Source: Deltaproteobacteria bacterium (GTDB lineage Bacteria > Myxococcota > Polyangia > Haliangiales > Haliangiaceae). From it: a DNA stretch of 32,877 bases. The position numbers and the translations under genes were made by a program. The DNA lies in contig JAGSPR010000028.1 in NCBI GenBank assembly GCA_018262455.1, positions 1-32,877 of the forward strand, read 5' to 3'. Shown here one piece after another: positions 12,001-19,242 of the stretch (position 1 is its first letter; each line of letters starts with the position of its first letter). The notes beneath the pieces were generated by a model, which saw nothing but the letters and a program-made list of their open reading frames with translations, searched no databases and was not told where the DNA came from.

Positions 12001-15000
12001 CGGCTCTGGCTCAGCTCCTCGAGCGCCTTGATCGCGGCGGCGGGCGCGGAGTCCACCTCGACGACTTTCTGGTAGGAGGCAATCGCTGCCTCGGGCTGGC
12101 CGAGGAAGCTCAGCTGCACGTTGGCGCGCCGCTGGTACAGGTCGCCCAGTCGGTACACGCGTGACTGGCCGCCATCGACGTAGCGGATCGCGGTGTCGTA
12201 GAGCTGCATCACGGCGGCCCAGCGCTCGGCCTTGTAGCAGACCCGCTCCATCGCCGTGAACACCTCGCGATTGGACGGGTCGACCGAGAACGAGGCCAGG
12301 TAGGCGGCGAGGGCACCCTCGAGGTCATCGAGCTTGAAGCGCAGCTCGGCGACCCGCGCGAACAGCGGGCCGGCAACGTCCGGATCGCTGGCCGCTTCGG
12401 CACGCGCTTCGATCAGGCTGGCGAGCTCGCGGTCACGGCCGAGCTGCTCGTACAACGCCTCGAGTGCCAGGCTCGCGGTCGTATCCCCGGGCCTGCGCTC
12501 GAGCACCTCCTCGTAGGCCTGGATCGCCTCCGGCTGCTTGCCGAGCTTGGTGGCGCGCAGCTCGGCCAGCTCGAGCAAGATCGCGATCCGGCGTTCGTCC
12601 TCGGCTGGCTTGCCCGGCAAGAGCTCGCTCTCGAGCATGGTCGCGAGCTCGGGCCAGCGCTGCGCCGCTCGGAGCAGCCGCAGCAGGTCGCTCTGGCGCG
12701 CGGCGTTTGCGACCGCGGCCTGCGCGATCATCAGCATGCGGATCGCGGCATCGGGATCCCCGAGCTCGCGTTCGTACAGCGCGGCGAGCTCGGCGGCACG
12801 CCGCGCCTTGTCGGCCGGTGCCGTCGCGGCTTCGAGCTGACGCCGCCGCACGTCGGCGAGCTCGGACCAGTCCGCGATCCTGGCGAGCGCCTCGGCCAGG
12901 ACCTCGAGGTTGCGCGCGGTCCGGGGGGCGCCGCGGAACGCCCGGGCGAGCTCGTCCCATGATCCGAGCGCGCGCGCGGGCGCCTCGATCCCGGCGAGCG
13001 CCTCGATCTGATCGGGTTCGATCGCGAGCATGTCGAGGTAGGCAGCCACGACGGCCTCGGGCTCGCGGCCGAGCTCGGTGAGGAGCTGCGCGAGCTCGCC
13101 CAGAAGCTGCATCCGGCGCGCGAGGCCCGGCTCGGCGCCGAGCTCCGCCCGGACGGTGGCCAGGGCCCGCTCGAGCTCGCCGCCCTGGCGGTAGAGCCTC
13201 GCTCGCTCGCGCGGCGTGTCGGGATGCTCGGCCGCATGCTCGAGCGCCGCGAGTGCCGCCGCCCGATCATCACGGCTCTCCTCGTTGTGCGCGATCTCGA
13301 GCCAGATCTCGGCACGACGTGCGGGCGTGCTCGCGAGCTCGGCGGCGCGCTTGCGGAGCTCGATCGCTCGCGGCCACAGCGCATCGCGGTCGCACAGTCC
13401 GGCGAGCACGAGCAGCGCGTTGGCATCGTCGGGCCGATCGGCGATCATCCGCTCGAGGGCGGCCCGCGCGCCGGCCGGATCGCCGAGCTCGTCGAGCAGC
13501 CCGGCATGCTCGAGCGCCGCGCTCGCCCGCGCATCGCGGCCCTCGAGAGTCGTCGACAGCTCCTCGAGCACCTTCGCGAGCGGCTCGTGGCGTCTGGTCG
13601 CGCGATAGATCGCGGCGAGCGCCGCGCGGGAGAACGGATCGGCAGCAGCGAGATCCGCAGCGCGTCGCAGCGCGTCCTCGGCGAAGGCGACGTCGCCGCG
13701 CGCGAGATCGACGATGCCGCGGGCACACCACAGCGCCGAGACGCAGCGCGCATCGAGCTCGCCACGCGCCGCGGCGGTGTACGCCTCCGACAGCTCGTCC
13801 GAGTCGTCGATGGCCGGGGCGCGCACCGAGGTCTCGCTGGTCCGATCGCCACCATCGCGGTGGAGCCGCAGGAGGTGGTCATGCGTCATCGCCAGCGTGG
13901 GATCGGCCGCGGCTCGGGCAAACAACTGCTTCGCCTTGGTCAGGTCGCCCATGCCCTCTGCGATCGCGGCGGCCCAGCGCACCGCGAGGCCGCCGCGGGC
14001 CTCGAACCGCGCGAGCTGCGCCGGGCTCGGCGACGGGAACTCCAGCTGGTCGAGCCAGCGCTCGGCGGTGATGCTCCCTGCGGCATCGACGACCGCGCGT
14101 GCGAGGTCGGGGAGCGCAGCGGGGTCGTCGGTCACCGCCGCGAGCTCGAGCGCACGCCAGGCATGGGTCGCGGCGACCGCGGCACATTCGCTGTCGGCGA
14201 GCTTGCGGTGCGCCGCGAGCGCGACGCGCCGGCTGTCGCTCGCGGGGGCGGGCGCGCGCGGCGCGCCGATCGCGGCCCACGCCGCGCGCAGCAGCGCCAC
14301 ACGCAGACCGGCACCCGGAGCCTGCGAGCTCGGGTCGTCGGCGAGCTGGGTCCACAGCGCGGCCGCCTGGGCGAGCTGGCCGTCACGCTCGAGCTCGGAG
14401 GCCACGGCATGTCGGGTCGCGACGGCGTCGATCGCGCCGCCGGGCAGCGCACCGATCAGCCCGGCGCGCTTGTCGAGCAGCTCGAACCGGCGTGCGTCGT
14501 CGAGCACCGTCGCGGCGTCGATCGCGATGTCGAACGTGCGCAGCCAGCCGAGGGCCTGACCAGCCCCAGCGGATGCGGAGAACTGCTCGAGCTGGGTCCA
14601 GCACAGCGCGAGCGCGCCCATCGCGTCGCCGGCGCGATCGAGGACGAGCGCCGCGGTGGCCGCGACCTCCTCGGGATCGGCGGCCTCGCCGCTGGCCGCG
14701 AGCGCCGCCTGCCGCAGCTCGATGACGCGTGGCCAGGCCCCGCCGACCGCGTGGGCGAGCGAGGCCAGCTCGACCAGGTGGGCGCGCCACGCCGCCGGCA
14801 GCTCGCCCGCGAGCAAGCGATCGGCGAGCATCGCGGCGCGATCGACCCGGCCGTGCCGCCACAACCAGGCCTCGGCGAGCTCGAACACCAGCGAGGGTGT
14901 GTCGTCGAGCGAGGCCTCGGCGGCGGCGAGCGAGGCCTCGTCACCTGCCGCGATCGCCATCGCGAACCGCAGCCGCGGGACGAGCGGATGGCCCTCCGCG

Positions 15001-15326
15001 AGCTCGAGCAGGCGGTGCGCTTCGTCGGGCGCGTGCAGCACATCCCAGCTGGCGAGCGCGGTGCGGACGTTGAGATCCGCGAGCCTGCCGTCGGCACCGC
15101 CGCGGGCCAGCAGCGCCTCGGCTTCTCCCGCGACGAGCTCGAACAGCGGTCCGAGCTCGGGGAGCTGGCCGGCGTCGGGCAGCACGAGGCTGCGGGTGTC
15201 CTCGACCAGGTCGTCGCCCGACCCGAGCACGACATCCGGCGCGGGCGTCGGCGCGATCGGCGTACGACCCGCCGGAATCGGCGGCGGCCCGTGGAGAGCC
15301 CGTCGGGTCGGAGGCGGATCCGCCAT
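9036..15326 (-). CDS. Giant TPR-repeat protein (2096 aa)
   Basis: One uninterrupted frame from ATG 15326 (MADPPPTRRALHG). The frame is open to 15413, but that would run into the divergent gene. After a Pro-rich start, almost the whole length is alpha-helical TPR-like repeats with the usual small/large residue pattern, for example GQPEAAIASYQKVVEVDSAP, GRIYESTEQWAEFIDVTRKQ, RAMTFYESALEVDPECVPAN and LYRQAVALAPGDITVLSSLV. There is no signal peptide or membrane segment, so a cytoplasmic scaffold is inferred. The last approximately 280 residues are different: ELLVIDRSLL, ALRFLFGYAFEPIRGGYATL and a Leu/Ala-rich end resemble the non-catalytic M48-peptidase-like tails of other deltaproteobacterial TPR proteins, without an HEXXH motif. 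The partners are unknown. Many antisense open frames lie inside this gene; they are composition artefacts. Confidence 0.9.
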   Translation of the reverse strand: MADPPPTRRALHGPPPIPAGRTPIAPTPAPDVVLGSGDDLVEDTRSLVLPDAGQLPELGPLFELVAGEAEALLARGGADGRLADLNVRTALASWDVLHAPDEAHRLLELAEGHPLVPRLRFAMAIAAGDEASLAAAEASLDDTPSLVFELAEAWLWRHGRVDRAAMLADRLLAGELPAAWRAHLVELASLAHAVGGAWPRVIELRQAALAASGEAADPEEVAATAALVLDRAGDAMGALALCWTQLEQFSASAGAGQALGWLRTFDIAIDAATVLDDARRFELLDKRAGLIGALPGGAIDAVATRHAVASELERDGQLAQAAALWTQLADDPSSQAPGAGLRVALLRAAWAAIGAPRAPAPASDSRRVALAAHRKLADSECAAVAATHAWRALELAAVTDDPAALPDLARAVVDAAGSITAERWLDQLEFPSPSPAQLARFEARGGLAVRWAAAIAEGMGDLTKAKQLFARAAADPTLAMTHDHLLRLHRDGGDRTSETSVRAPAIDDSDELSEAYTAAARGELDARCVSALWCARGIVDLARGDVAFAEDALRRAADLAAADPFSRAALAAIYRATRRHEPLAKVLEELSTTLEGRDARASAALEHAGLLDELGDPAGARAALERMIADRPDDANALLVLAGLCDRDALWPRAIELRKRAAELASTPARRAEIWLEIAHNEESRDDRAAALAALEHAAEHPDTPRERARLYRQGGELERALATVRAELGAEPGLARRMQLLGELAQLLTELGREPEAVVAAYLDMLAIEPDQIEALAGIEAPARALGSWDELARAFRGAPRTARNLEVLAEALARIADWSELADVRRRQLEAATAPADKARRAAELAALYERELGDPDAAIRMLMIAQAAVANAARQSDLLRLLRAAQRWPELATMLESELLPGKPAEDERRIAILLELAELRATKLGKQPEAIQAYEEVLERRPGDTTASLALEALYEQLGRDRELASLIEARAEAASDPDVAGPLFARVAELRFKLDDLEGALAAYLASFSVDPSNREVFTAMERVCYKAERWAAVMQLYDTAIRYVDGGQSRVYRLGDLYQRRANVQLSFLGQPEAAIASYQKVVEVDSAPAAAIKALEELSQSRNDWQPLIAAYQRRAETQHDPQRRIEALRAAADLVHQHGKDPKLSIEIYNQLLALDPRDSKTQAMLENYYEGAQDAGGLVDMLKRKLQHAHDDDESVQILKRIARASEEGARDVVTATEHYQKILELRDHDRDALDALGRIYESTEQWAEFIDVTRKQIKVTTDRSTRALLYFRCGSVLEAKFSREHDAIRYYHEAIKTSSACLPAVHGLRDLYRRREEWPRVLETLELEVKLWQDDKERAGVFAQIGRIHEHQLGDSARAMTFYESALEVDPECVPANQSLFEHFFARGDWDKAQPIAMALAQKTMRDGDPTTRSEFFRKRGVVARRTGDPRGAADSLVYALEIKPTNALALDDLGALAREQPDAWDFEATYRELDKLYKKRDDAGPLLARVHVGRAAIIERDGDLDQAAELYRQAVALAPGDITVLSSLVDFHADMRHWGQAVTAIEQFVGSEATSAADRLTAMMRRAEIHADGELDPQRAIAALHAVIDDEPTHQDAYYQLAQQCFLIGRYPEARAAIDRVIELATAPGLPLEAPALARYYYYKGRILDTAGDPRAAAPHYHRAIEYDPGYSPPALVLARRAADGGDQQQAETLLIDAAHAAMAQGGLRAAVPLQRGLARILLASGDRPAAIEAYRGILNVEPEGASDRVALAEIYAVDDAPRAIGELRKVLERDIHHAPAYRLLAMFHNRIGETARANRVLTALDLLGFAEEADRATMQRLRAVQAGAPFRRPLSNEHRARYLLTPAAREPLGAVFSAFAKELSGIVTQPSLGTNLQPAQNLDDPRLLQIATEVGELFGVHAEVFVGEKVPGLAAVTAFPRELLVIDRSLLTEPDAALRFLFGYAFEPIRGGYATLLQVGARQRRELAVLLRSILAGDGELTGPAADLVQHASPAARKVLEQYAGARDIDPGAWSDGMLAQAKRAGLLACDDFSAAIWMVARLSGEKLSNNNAAVALGAVLGGPDLVRFYLSDDYQHVRDVLTA

Positions 15327-15394
15327 GCGACTGGCGAGCGTAGCAGGATGATCTTCGGACGTGCCAACTCCTGCCCGTGCTACCTTTGCCGGCG
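15327..15394. promoter_or_regulatory. Divergent intergenic region
   Basis: These 68 nt separate the minus-strand TPR start (15326) from the plus-strand signalling gene (15395) and must hold at least the TPR promoter. On the minus strand TTGGCA followed after 19 nt by TACGCT is a poor sigma-70 match. No operator-like palindrome was seen. Confidence 0.3.
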
Positions 15395-16261
15395 ATGTCG
15401 AGCGGAGCGCCATCTCGACGCGCGATCTGCGTCAGCCGCGAGGCTGGCTGCTGCAGGGCGGTCGAGGATGCGCTCACTGGTGCGGGGCTCACCGTCGAGC
15501 ACGTCTCCTCGATCCCGGCCGATACCCGGGGCATCGCCCTGGTCGTGGTCGACCGGGCGTCGCGCCAGGAGGCGGGCGAAGCGCTGCGGACGAGTGCCGC
15601 GCCGGTGGTGGTCGTCGGCGACGATCTCGAGGATGACGCCCTGATCGCGTTGATGCTCGAGGGGCCGGTCAGCCACCTGATCGGCGATCCCCGCGACCCC
15701 GACCTCGGCATCACCTCGGAGAAGCTGGCCTCCGGCGACCTGTTCGGGCTCGAGAAGTATGTCGCCAGCGGTGCCCGCGTCGGCGAGCGGATCGTGCGGA
15801 CCGCCGCCGACAAGCGCCGCGCGATGGACGAGGTCTGCGCCTGGGCCGAGTCGGTGGGCGCCCGCGCTCCGACGGTTCACCGCCTCGCGGGCGTCGTCGA
15901 CGAGTTGCTGATGAACGCGCTCGGCCCCCCTGACGCCGCCGCGGGCCCCGCCGTGCTGCGGTGGGGCGCCGACCAGCGGACCCTCGCGATCTCCGTCGCC
16001 GATCGCTCCGGCAAGCTCCGCCAGCGCGACGTCATCGATCATGTCCGGCGTGCCCGTCACGACCGCGGCCGGCCCAACCCGGCATCCGAGGGTGGCGCTG
16101 GACTGGGGCTGTACCTGGTCCTCGCGAACGTCGCCGCGCTCGTCGTCAACGTCGTGCCGGGCGAGCGCACCGAGGTGGTCTGCCTGTTCGATCTCGCGCG
16201 CGGAAGTCGACCTTCGGTGCGACAGGTTCGATCGCTGCACGTGTTCGCCACGAGTGCGTAG
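15395..16261 (+). CDS. Receiver-like/HATPase signalling protein
   Basis: 288 residues from ATG 15395; an in-frame GTG at 15377 is a less likely start. Residues 1-100 have alternating hydrophobic strands (RRAICVSREAG; GIALVVVDRA; APVVVVGDD) like a response-regulator receiver, with Asp53 at the end of the third strand as a possible phospho-site, but lacking clear acidic-pocket and Lys signatures, so it may be a degenerate receiver. Residues 105-140 (SGDLFGLEKY) link to a GHKL ATPase domain: N-box VVDELLMNAL (167-176, with Glu170 and Asn174), VADRSGKL (201-208) and glycine box GGAGLGLYLV (233-242). There is no phospho-accepting His motif before the N-box, so it resembles an RsbW-type anti-sigma/serine kinase module more than a true histidine kinase. 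Cytoplasmic. It ends 9 nt before the aldo/keto reductase. Confidence 0.78.
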   Translation: MSSGAPSRRAICVSREAGCCRAVEDALTGAGLTVEHVSSIPADTRGIALVVVDRASRQEAGEALRTSAAPVVVVGDDLEDDALIALMLEGPVSHLIGDPRDPDLGITSEKLASGDLFGLEKYVASGARVGERIVRTAADKRRAMDEVCAWAESVGARAPTVHRLAGVVDELLMNALGPPDAAAGPAVLRWGADQRTLAISVADRSGKLRQRDVIDHVRRARHDRGRPNPASEGGAGLGLYLVLANVAALVVNVVPGERTEVVCLFDLARGSRPSVRQVRSLHVFATSA

Positions 16262-16264
16262 GAG
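16260..16264 (+). promoter_or_regulatory. Ribosome binding site of the aldo/keto reductase
   Basis: AGGAG lies 6 nt before ATG 16271 and overlaps the TAG stop of the preceding gene (16259-16261), which fixes the start and suggests translational coupling. Confidence 0.7.
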
Positions 16265-16270
16265 ATCTCG

Positions 16271-17149
16271 ATGAAGCAACGGCGGCTGGGTAACAGCGGG
16301 GTGATGGTGTCCGAGCTCGGCCTGGGCGCCGGACCGCTCGGTGGGGCCGAGCTCGACGATGGCGCGGCCGAGCGGCTCGTCCGGCAAGCCATCGAGCTGG
16401 GCATCACGCTGATCGACACCGCGCCGAGCTACGGCCGGTCCGAGCAACGGATCGGCGCGGCCCTGCGCGGCCGGCGAGACCAGGTCGTGGTGTCGACGAA
16501 GCTTGGCTACGGCGTCCCCGGCGTCGCCGACTGGACGGGACCGTGCATCACGGGTGGGATCGACCTGGCCCTCGAGCGACTCGGCACCGATCGGATCGAT
16601 CTCGCGCATCTCCATTCGTGTCCCGTCGAGGTGCTCGCACGCGGGGAGGTGCTCGACGCGCTCGAGCGCGGGGTCCGCGCGGGCAAGGTCCGGATCGCGG
16701 CGTACTCCGGCGATGGCGAGGCGCTGCGATGGGCGATCGAGAGCGGACGATTTGGCGTGGTGCAGTGCTCGGTGAGCCTCGCGGACCAGCGTGCGCTCGA
16801 CGCCGCGATCCCGCACGCGGTGCGCGCCGGGATCGGCGTGCTCGCCAAGCGCCCGCTGGCGAACGGAGCGTGGCGCGAACGCGAACAGCCGGCAGCCCCG
16901 GATCGGGCGGCCTACTGGCAGCGGCTGCGCACGATGGAGCTGCCGCCCGCCGGGGTCCCGCCCGCCGAGTACGCGCTCGGCTTCGTGCTCGCGCAGCCGG
17001 TCTCGTCGGTGCTGGTCGGCACGACCTCGCTCGCTCACCTCGCCAGCGCGGTCGAGACCGCCCGCCGCGGGCCGCTCGATGCCGAGCAAGCCGAGCTCGC
17101 GCGCGCGGCGTTCCGGCGCTGCGATCAGGGCTGGGACGGCGTGATCTAG
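16271..17149 (+). CDS. Aldo/keto reductase family oxidoreductase
   Basis: A complete 292-residue (beta/alpha)8 aldo/keto reductase, expected to use NADPH to reduce an aldehyde or ketone. All four catalytic tetrad residues can be placed: Asp49 and Tyr54 in LIDTAPSYGRSE, Lys77 in VVVSTKLGY, and His115 in LAHLHSCP. The N-terminal MKQRRLGNSGVMVSELGLGA is the standard first strand, and SVLVGTTSLAHLASAV near the C-terminus is the cofactor-phosphate-binding segment. It is about 30-40 residues shorter than many family members because of short loops after strand 7. It has a strong ribosome site and lies 9 nt after the signalling gene, so the two form an operon, though no functional link between them is evident. 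The substrate is unknown. Confidence 0.92.
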   Translation: MKQRRLGNSGVMVSELGLGAGPLGGAELDDGAAERLVRQAIELGITLIDTAPSYGRSEQRIGAALRGRRDQVVVSTKLGYGVPGVADWTGPCITGGIDLALERLGTDRIDLAHLHSCPVEVLARGEVLDALERGVRAGKVRIAAYSGDGEALRWAIESGRFGVVQCSVSLADQRALDAAIPHAVRAGIGVLAKRPLANGAWREREQPAAPDRAAYWQRLRTMELPPAGVPPAEYALGFVLAQPVSSVLVGTTSLAHLASAVETARRGPLDAEQAELARAAFRRCDQGWDGVI

Positions 17150-17152
17150 CCG

Positions 17153-17199
17153 CGATCGGCCGGGTCGACGTCGACGTCGAGGACAACGTCGACCGATCG
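17153..17199. terminator. Hairpin between convergent genes
   Basis: GTCGACGT (17164-17171) pairs with ACGTCGAC (17186-17193) over 8 bp with a 14-nt loop. Past a 5-nt bulge, CGATCG (17153-17158) pairs with CGATCG (17194-17199). It begins 4 nt after the aldo/keto reductase stop and lies in the 91-nt gap between two converging genes, so a bidirectional terminator is plausible, though no T run follows on either strand. Confidence 0.35.
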
Positions 17200-17240
17200 A
17201 GCAAAGCCGCCAATCCCCGTCACGCTGGCCGGACCGCGCG

Positions 17241-18398
17241 CTATGGTGACGCGAGCGCGGCCTCGATCGCGGGCGGGATCCTGGCGAGGGTCCCGTCAGC
17301 CATCTCACGGTAGATCTCATGTTCGCCGTACTTGTCGACCAGGAGCGCAAGCGAACGTGCATCGAAACGCTCTGGTGGATGCACCAGTACGCGGCGCTCC
17401 ACCGGCGACACGCCTTCGCGGACCAGGCGCAGGTCGATCACGAGCTCGATCGCCGGATAGGAGCGGAGCGTGTCGACGCCGCGCCCGACAATGTTGGCGT
17501 CCCCGAAGGTCACCGGCGCACCAGCGACCAACCATGGCCGGACCTGGTAATGGACCTCCACGGTCGCCAAGCCCGTGTCGGCGGCGGCGATGTTCACCAG
17601 CGCGACGGGAAGATATCGACGCAGCGCGAAGGCGACGCCATTGTAGATCGTGCCGTTGTTGATCTTCGCTGCGACCGCTGGATCGGAGATCTTCCCGTCG
17701 CGCACCGCGACCGCGATCTGCGGGGCATCGCCCCGGGTCGCGGTCAGGAGTACCGCATCGAGAAATGTGCGCACCGCGGGATCGATCCGAGTCGAGGCCA
17801 AGCGCCTCCGCTCGGCCTCGACTTGCTGCTCGCGGCTCGAGATCTGGGTCGCCTCTTGCTCCGCATTCCAGCCTTCGATCAGCGCGTCGGCCTCGGCGCG
17901 ATGGCGCTCGCCCCAGACAAGGTACTTCTCGATGAACGGCCGTGCTTCGACCGCGCGCAGAAAGGCCGCATCATCGTGTGCCCGCTGCCGTGCCGGAGCG
18001 AGGATCGCAGCGAGCACGATTGCCACGGCCGCGATCCATATGCCGCGTCGCCACGTCGCTGCGCGGGCAAGCCACGCGCTTCCCAGGCCGCTGCCGAACA
18101 GGATGAGCGCAGCCATGCCGGCTCCCGCGGCCCCCCATCCGGCACTGTCCAGCCGGCCGAGCTCGAGGCGCCAGAGTGCGTGGATGGCAACCCCCGCCGC
18201 GATCAGCGGCGTCAGCAGCAGGGCTTGTCGCGCCCCCAACCTTCGTACTGCCCCCTGCGCCCGCACCGCTTGCGGGCCCGACGACCGCCGCGCCACGGTT
18301 CGGGCATGCGGCAGTGAAGCCGGTGCCGGCGGCGCTGGCTGCGAAGCACCGTCATCCTGCGCGGCGTCCGGTGTCCCTACCTGATCAGCGGGTTCCAT
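17241..18398 (-). CDS. Membrane protein of unknown function (385 aa)
   Basis: From ATG 18398 the product has a Pro/Ala-rich, basic cytoplasmic N-terminal stretch. Three hydrophobic helices follow: ALLLTPLIAAGVAIHALW, GAAGAGMAALILFGSGLG and GIWIAAVAIVLAAILAP. The remaining approximately 230 residues are soluble and start with a charged, probably coiled-coil helix (EQEATQISSREQQVEAERRR). A mixed alpha/beta domain then contains KINNGTIYNGVAFALRRYLP and YPAIELVIDLRLVREG. No family was recognised. With three helices the C-terminal domain would be outside if the N-terminus is inside, which suits an envelope protein, but this topology is inferred. The open frame begins 19 codons earlier (18455) in sequence that lacks a better start. 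Confidence 0.75.
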   Translation of the reverse strand: MEPADQVGTPDAAQDDGASQPAPPAPASLPHARTVARRSSGPQAVRAQGAVRRLGARQALLLTPLIAAGVAIHALWRLELGRLDSAGWGAAGAGMAALILFGSGLGSAWLARAATWRRGIWIAAVAIVLAAILAPARQRAHDDAAFLRAVEARPFIEKYLVWGERHRAEADALIEGWNAEQEATQISSREQQVEAERRRLASTRIDPAVRTFLDAVLLTATRGDAPQIAVAVRDGKISDPAVAAKINNGTIYNGVAFALRRYLPVALVNIAAADTGLATVEVHYQVRPWLVAGAPVTFGDANIVGRGVDTLRSYPAIELVIDLRLVREGVSPVERRVLVHPPERFDARSLALLVDKYGEHEIYREMADGTLARIPPAIEAALASP

Positions 18399-18408
18399 GC
18401 TGCGGACG

Positions 18409-18443
18409 GACAGTAGCTCACACGGGGCGCGTGTGACGCTGTC
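18409..18443 (-). promoter_or_regulatory. Palindrome just upstream of the membrane protein gene
   Basis: TCACACG (18418-18424) and CGTGTGA (18430-18436) are a perfect 7-bp inverted repeat around a 5-nt centre, flanked by GACAG (18409-18413) and CTGTC (18439-18443), which also pair. It ends 10 nt before the ATG at 18398, so it could be a repressor operator or a leader hairpin covering the ribosome site. Confidence 0.4.
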
Positions 18444-18549
18444 TCCCGCTGGCAACGCGGGTGTCGTCGTCGTCGAGATCGCGACTCGCCTCGCGGTTGG
18501 GTCTGTTCGTCGGCAGGTCGGGATCCCACTGCGGCTCGACCGTTGTTCG

Positions 18550-19113
18550 TCAGGGCACGTTGAAGCTGACGTGCACGTGGTCGTAGTGGTTCTGGGTGAT
18601 GCTGCCCCGATCTTCCATCGGCTCCCAACCCTGGCCGAAGTTGATGCGTTGCTGCCAGATCACGTACCAGATGACGTACTCCTGCTGGTGCGCGAGGGCG
18701 AACGCAGCGTGGGCATCGCCCAGCGCGTTGTTGTCCGAGGGCACGCTCCCGTAGGCGTCGCTGACCAAGGTGTCGAGGGCGCGATCCGCGCTCGGATCGT
18801 GGCCCACATACGTCGACGGGTGGCAGGCTCCGACCGCGTTGCACGCGGCATCCGCGAACGCCTGCACGTGCGGCAGGACGGCGGGTCCGATGATCTCGAC
18901 GGTGCGGCCCATGCCGGGCGCCGCGTCCGGCGTTGCGTCGCTCCCCGCCATCGGCGGGGATCCCTCGATGGTGCCCGTACACGCCGGACCCGCCACGCCG
19001 GCGAGCGTCAGCAGCGCCACGCAGGTCGCGTGTCGCCACCAGGGTGCAGTTCGGGGTCTGGAGTCCCCACGATCCGGCGCCAACACCGTGAAGGGCTTCG
19101 CGATTTCCGCCAT
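18550..19113 (-). CDS. Exported protein with ARB-07466-like C-terminal domain
   Basis: 187 residues from ATG 19113. A longer reading to 19290 would overlap the divergent glycosidase start and is Arg-rich, so it was rejected. The N-terminus has an unusually long polar stretch before the hydrophobic core CVALLTLAGVAGPACTG, which may be a lipoprotein signal (GPAC) or a plain signal peptide. The mature domain contains DAACNAVGAC, GHDPSADRALD, HAAFALAHQQEYVIWYVIWQ and ends GSITQNHYDHVHVSFNVP. This YVIW...W...HYDHVHVSF signature is typical of the ARB-07466-like C-terminal domain found in actinobacterial secreted proteins; the HxH pair resembles metal ligands of LAS/M15-type peptidases. A cell-wall-related or peptide-cleaving role is an inference; catalysis is not established. 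Confidence 0.72.
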   Translation of the reverse strand: MAEIAKPFTVLAPDRGDSRPRTAPWWRHATCVALLTLAGVAGPACTGTIEGSPPMAGSDATPDAAPGMGRTVEIIGPAVLPHVQAFADAACNAVGACHPSTYVGHDPSADRALDTLVSDAYGSVPSDNNALGDAHAAFALAHQQEYVIWYVIWQQRINFGQGWEPMEDRGSITQNHYDHVHVSFNVP

Positions 19114-19230
19114 CTCGGAGGGGCTGTTGCGAGATCCGGGCCGAGTCACCCGCCTCGCCGAGGCTCGTCGGGCACTTGAGCCTGTCCTGCCAGGTCTGGG
19201 TCCTGCATCCTGCGCCCCGTGCCGCGGCCG

Positions 19231-19235
19231 AGGAG
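19231..19235 (+). promoter_or_regulatory. Ribosome binding site of the GH31 gene
   Basis: AGGAG lies 7 nt before ATG 19243 and decides that start over in-frame GTG 19219 and ATG 19255. Confidence 0.65.
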
Positions 19236-19242
19236 CTTGTGG

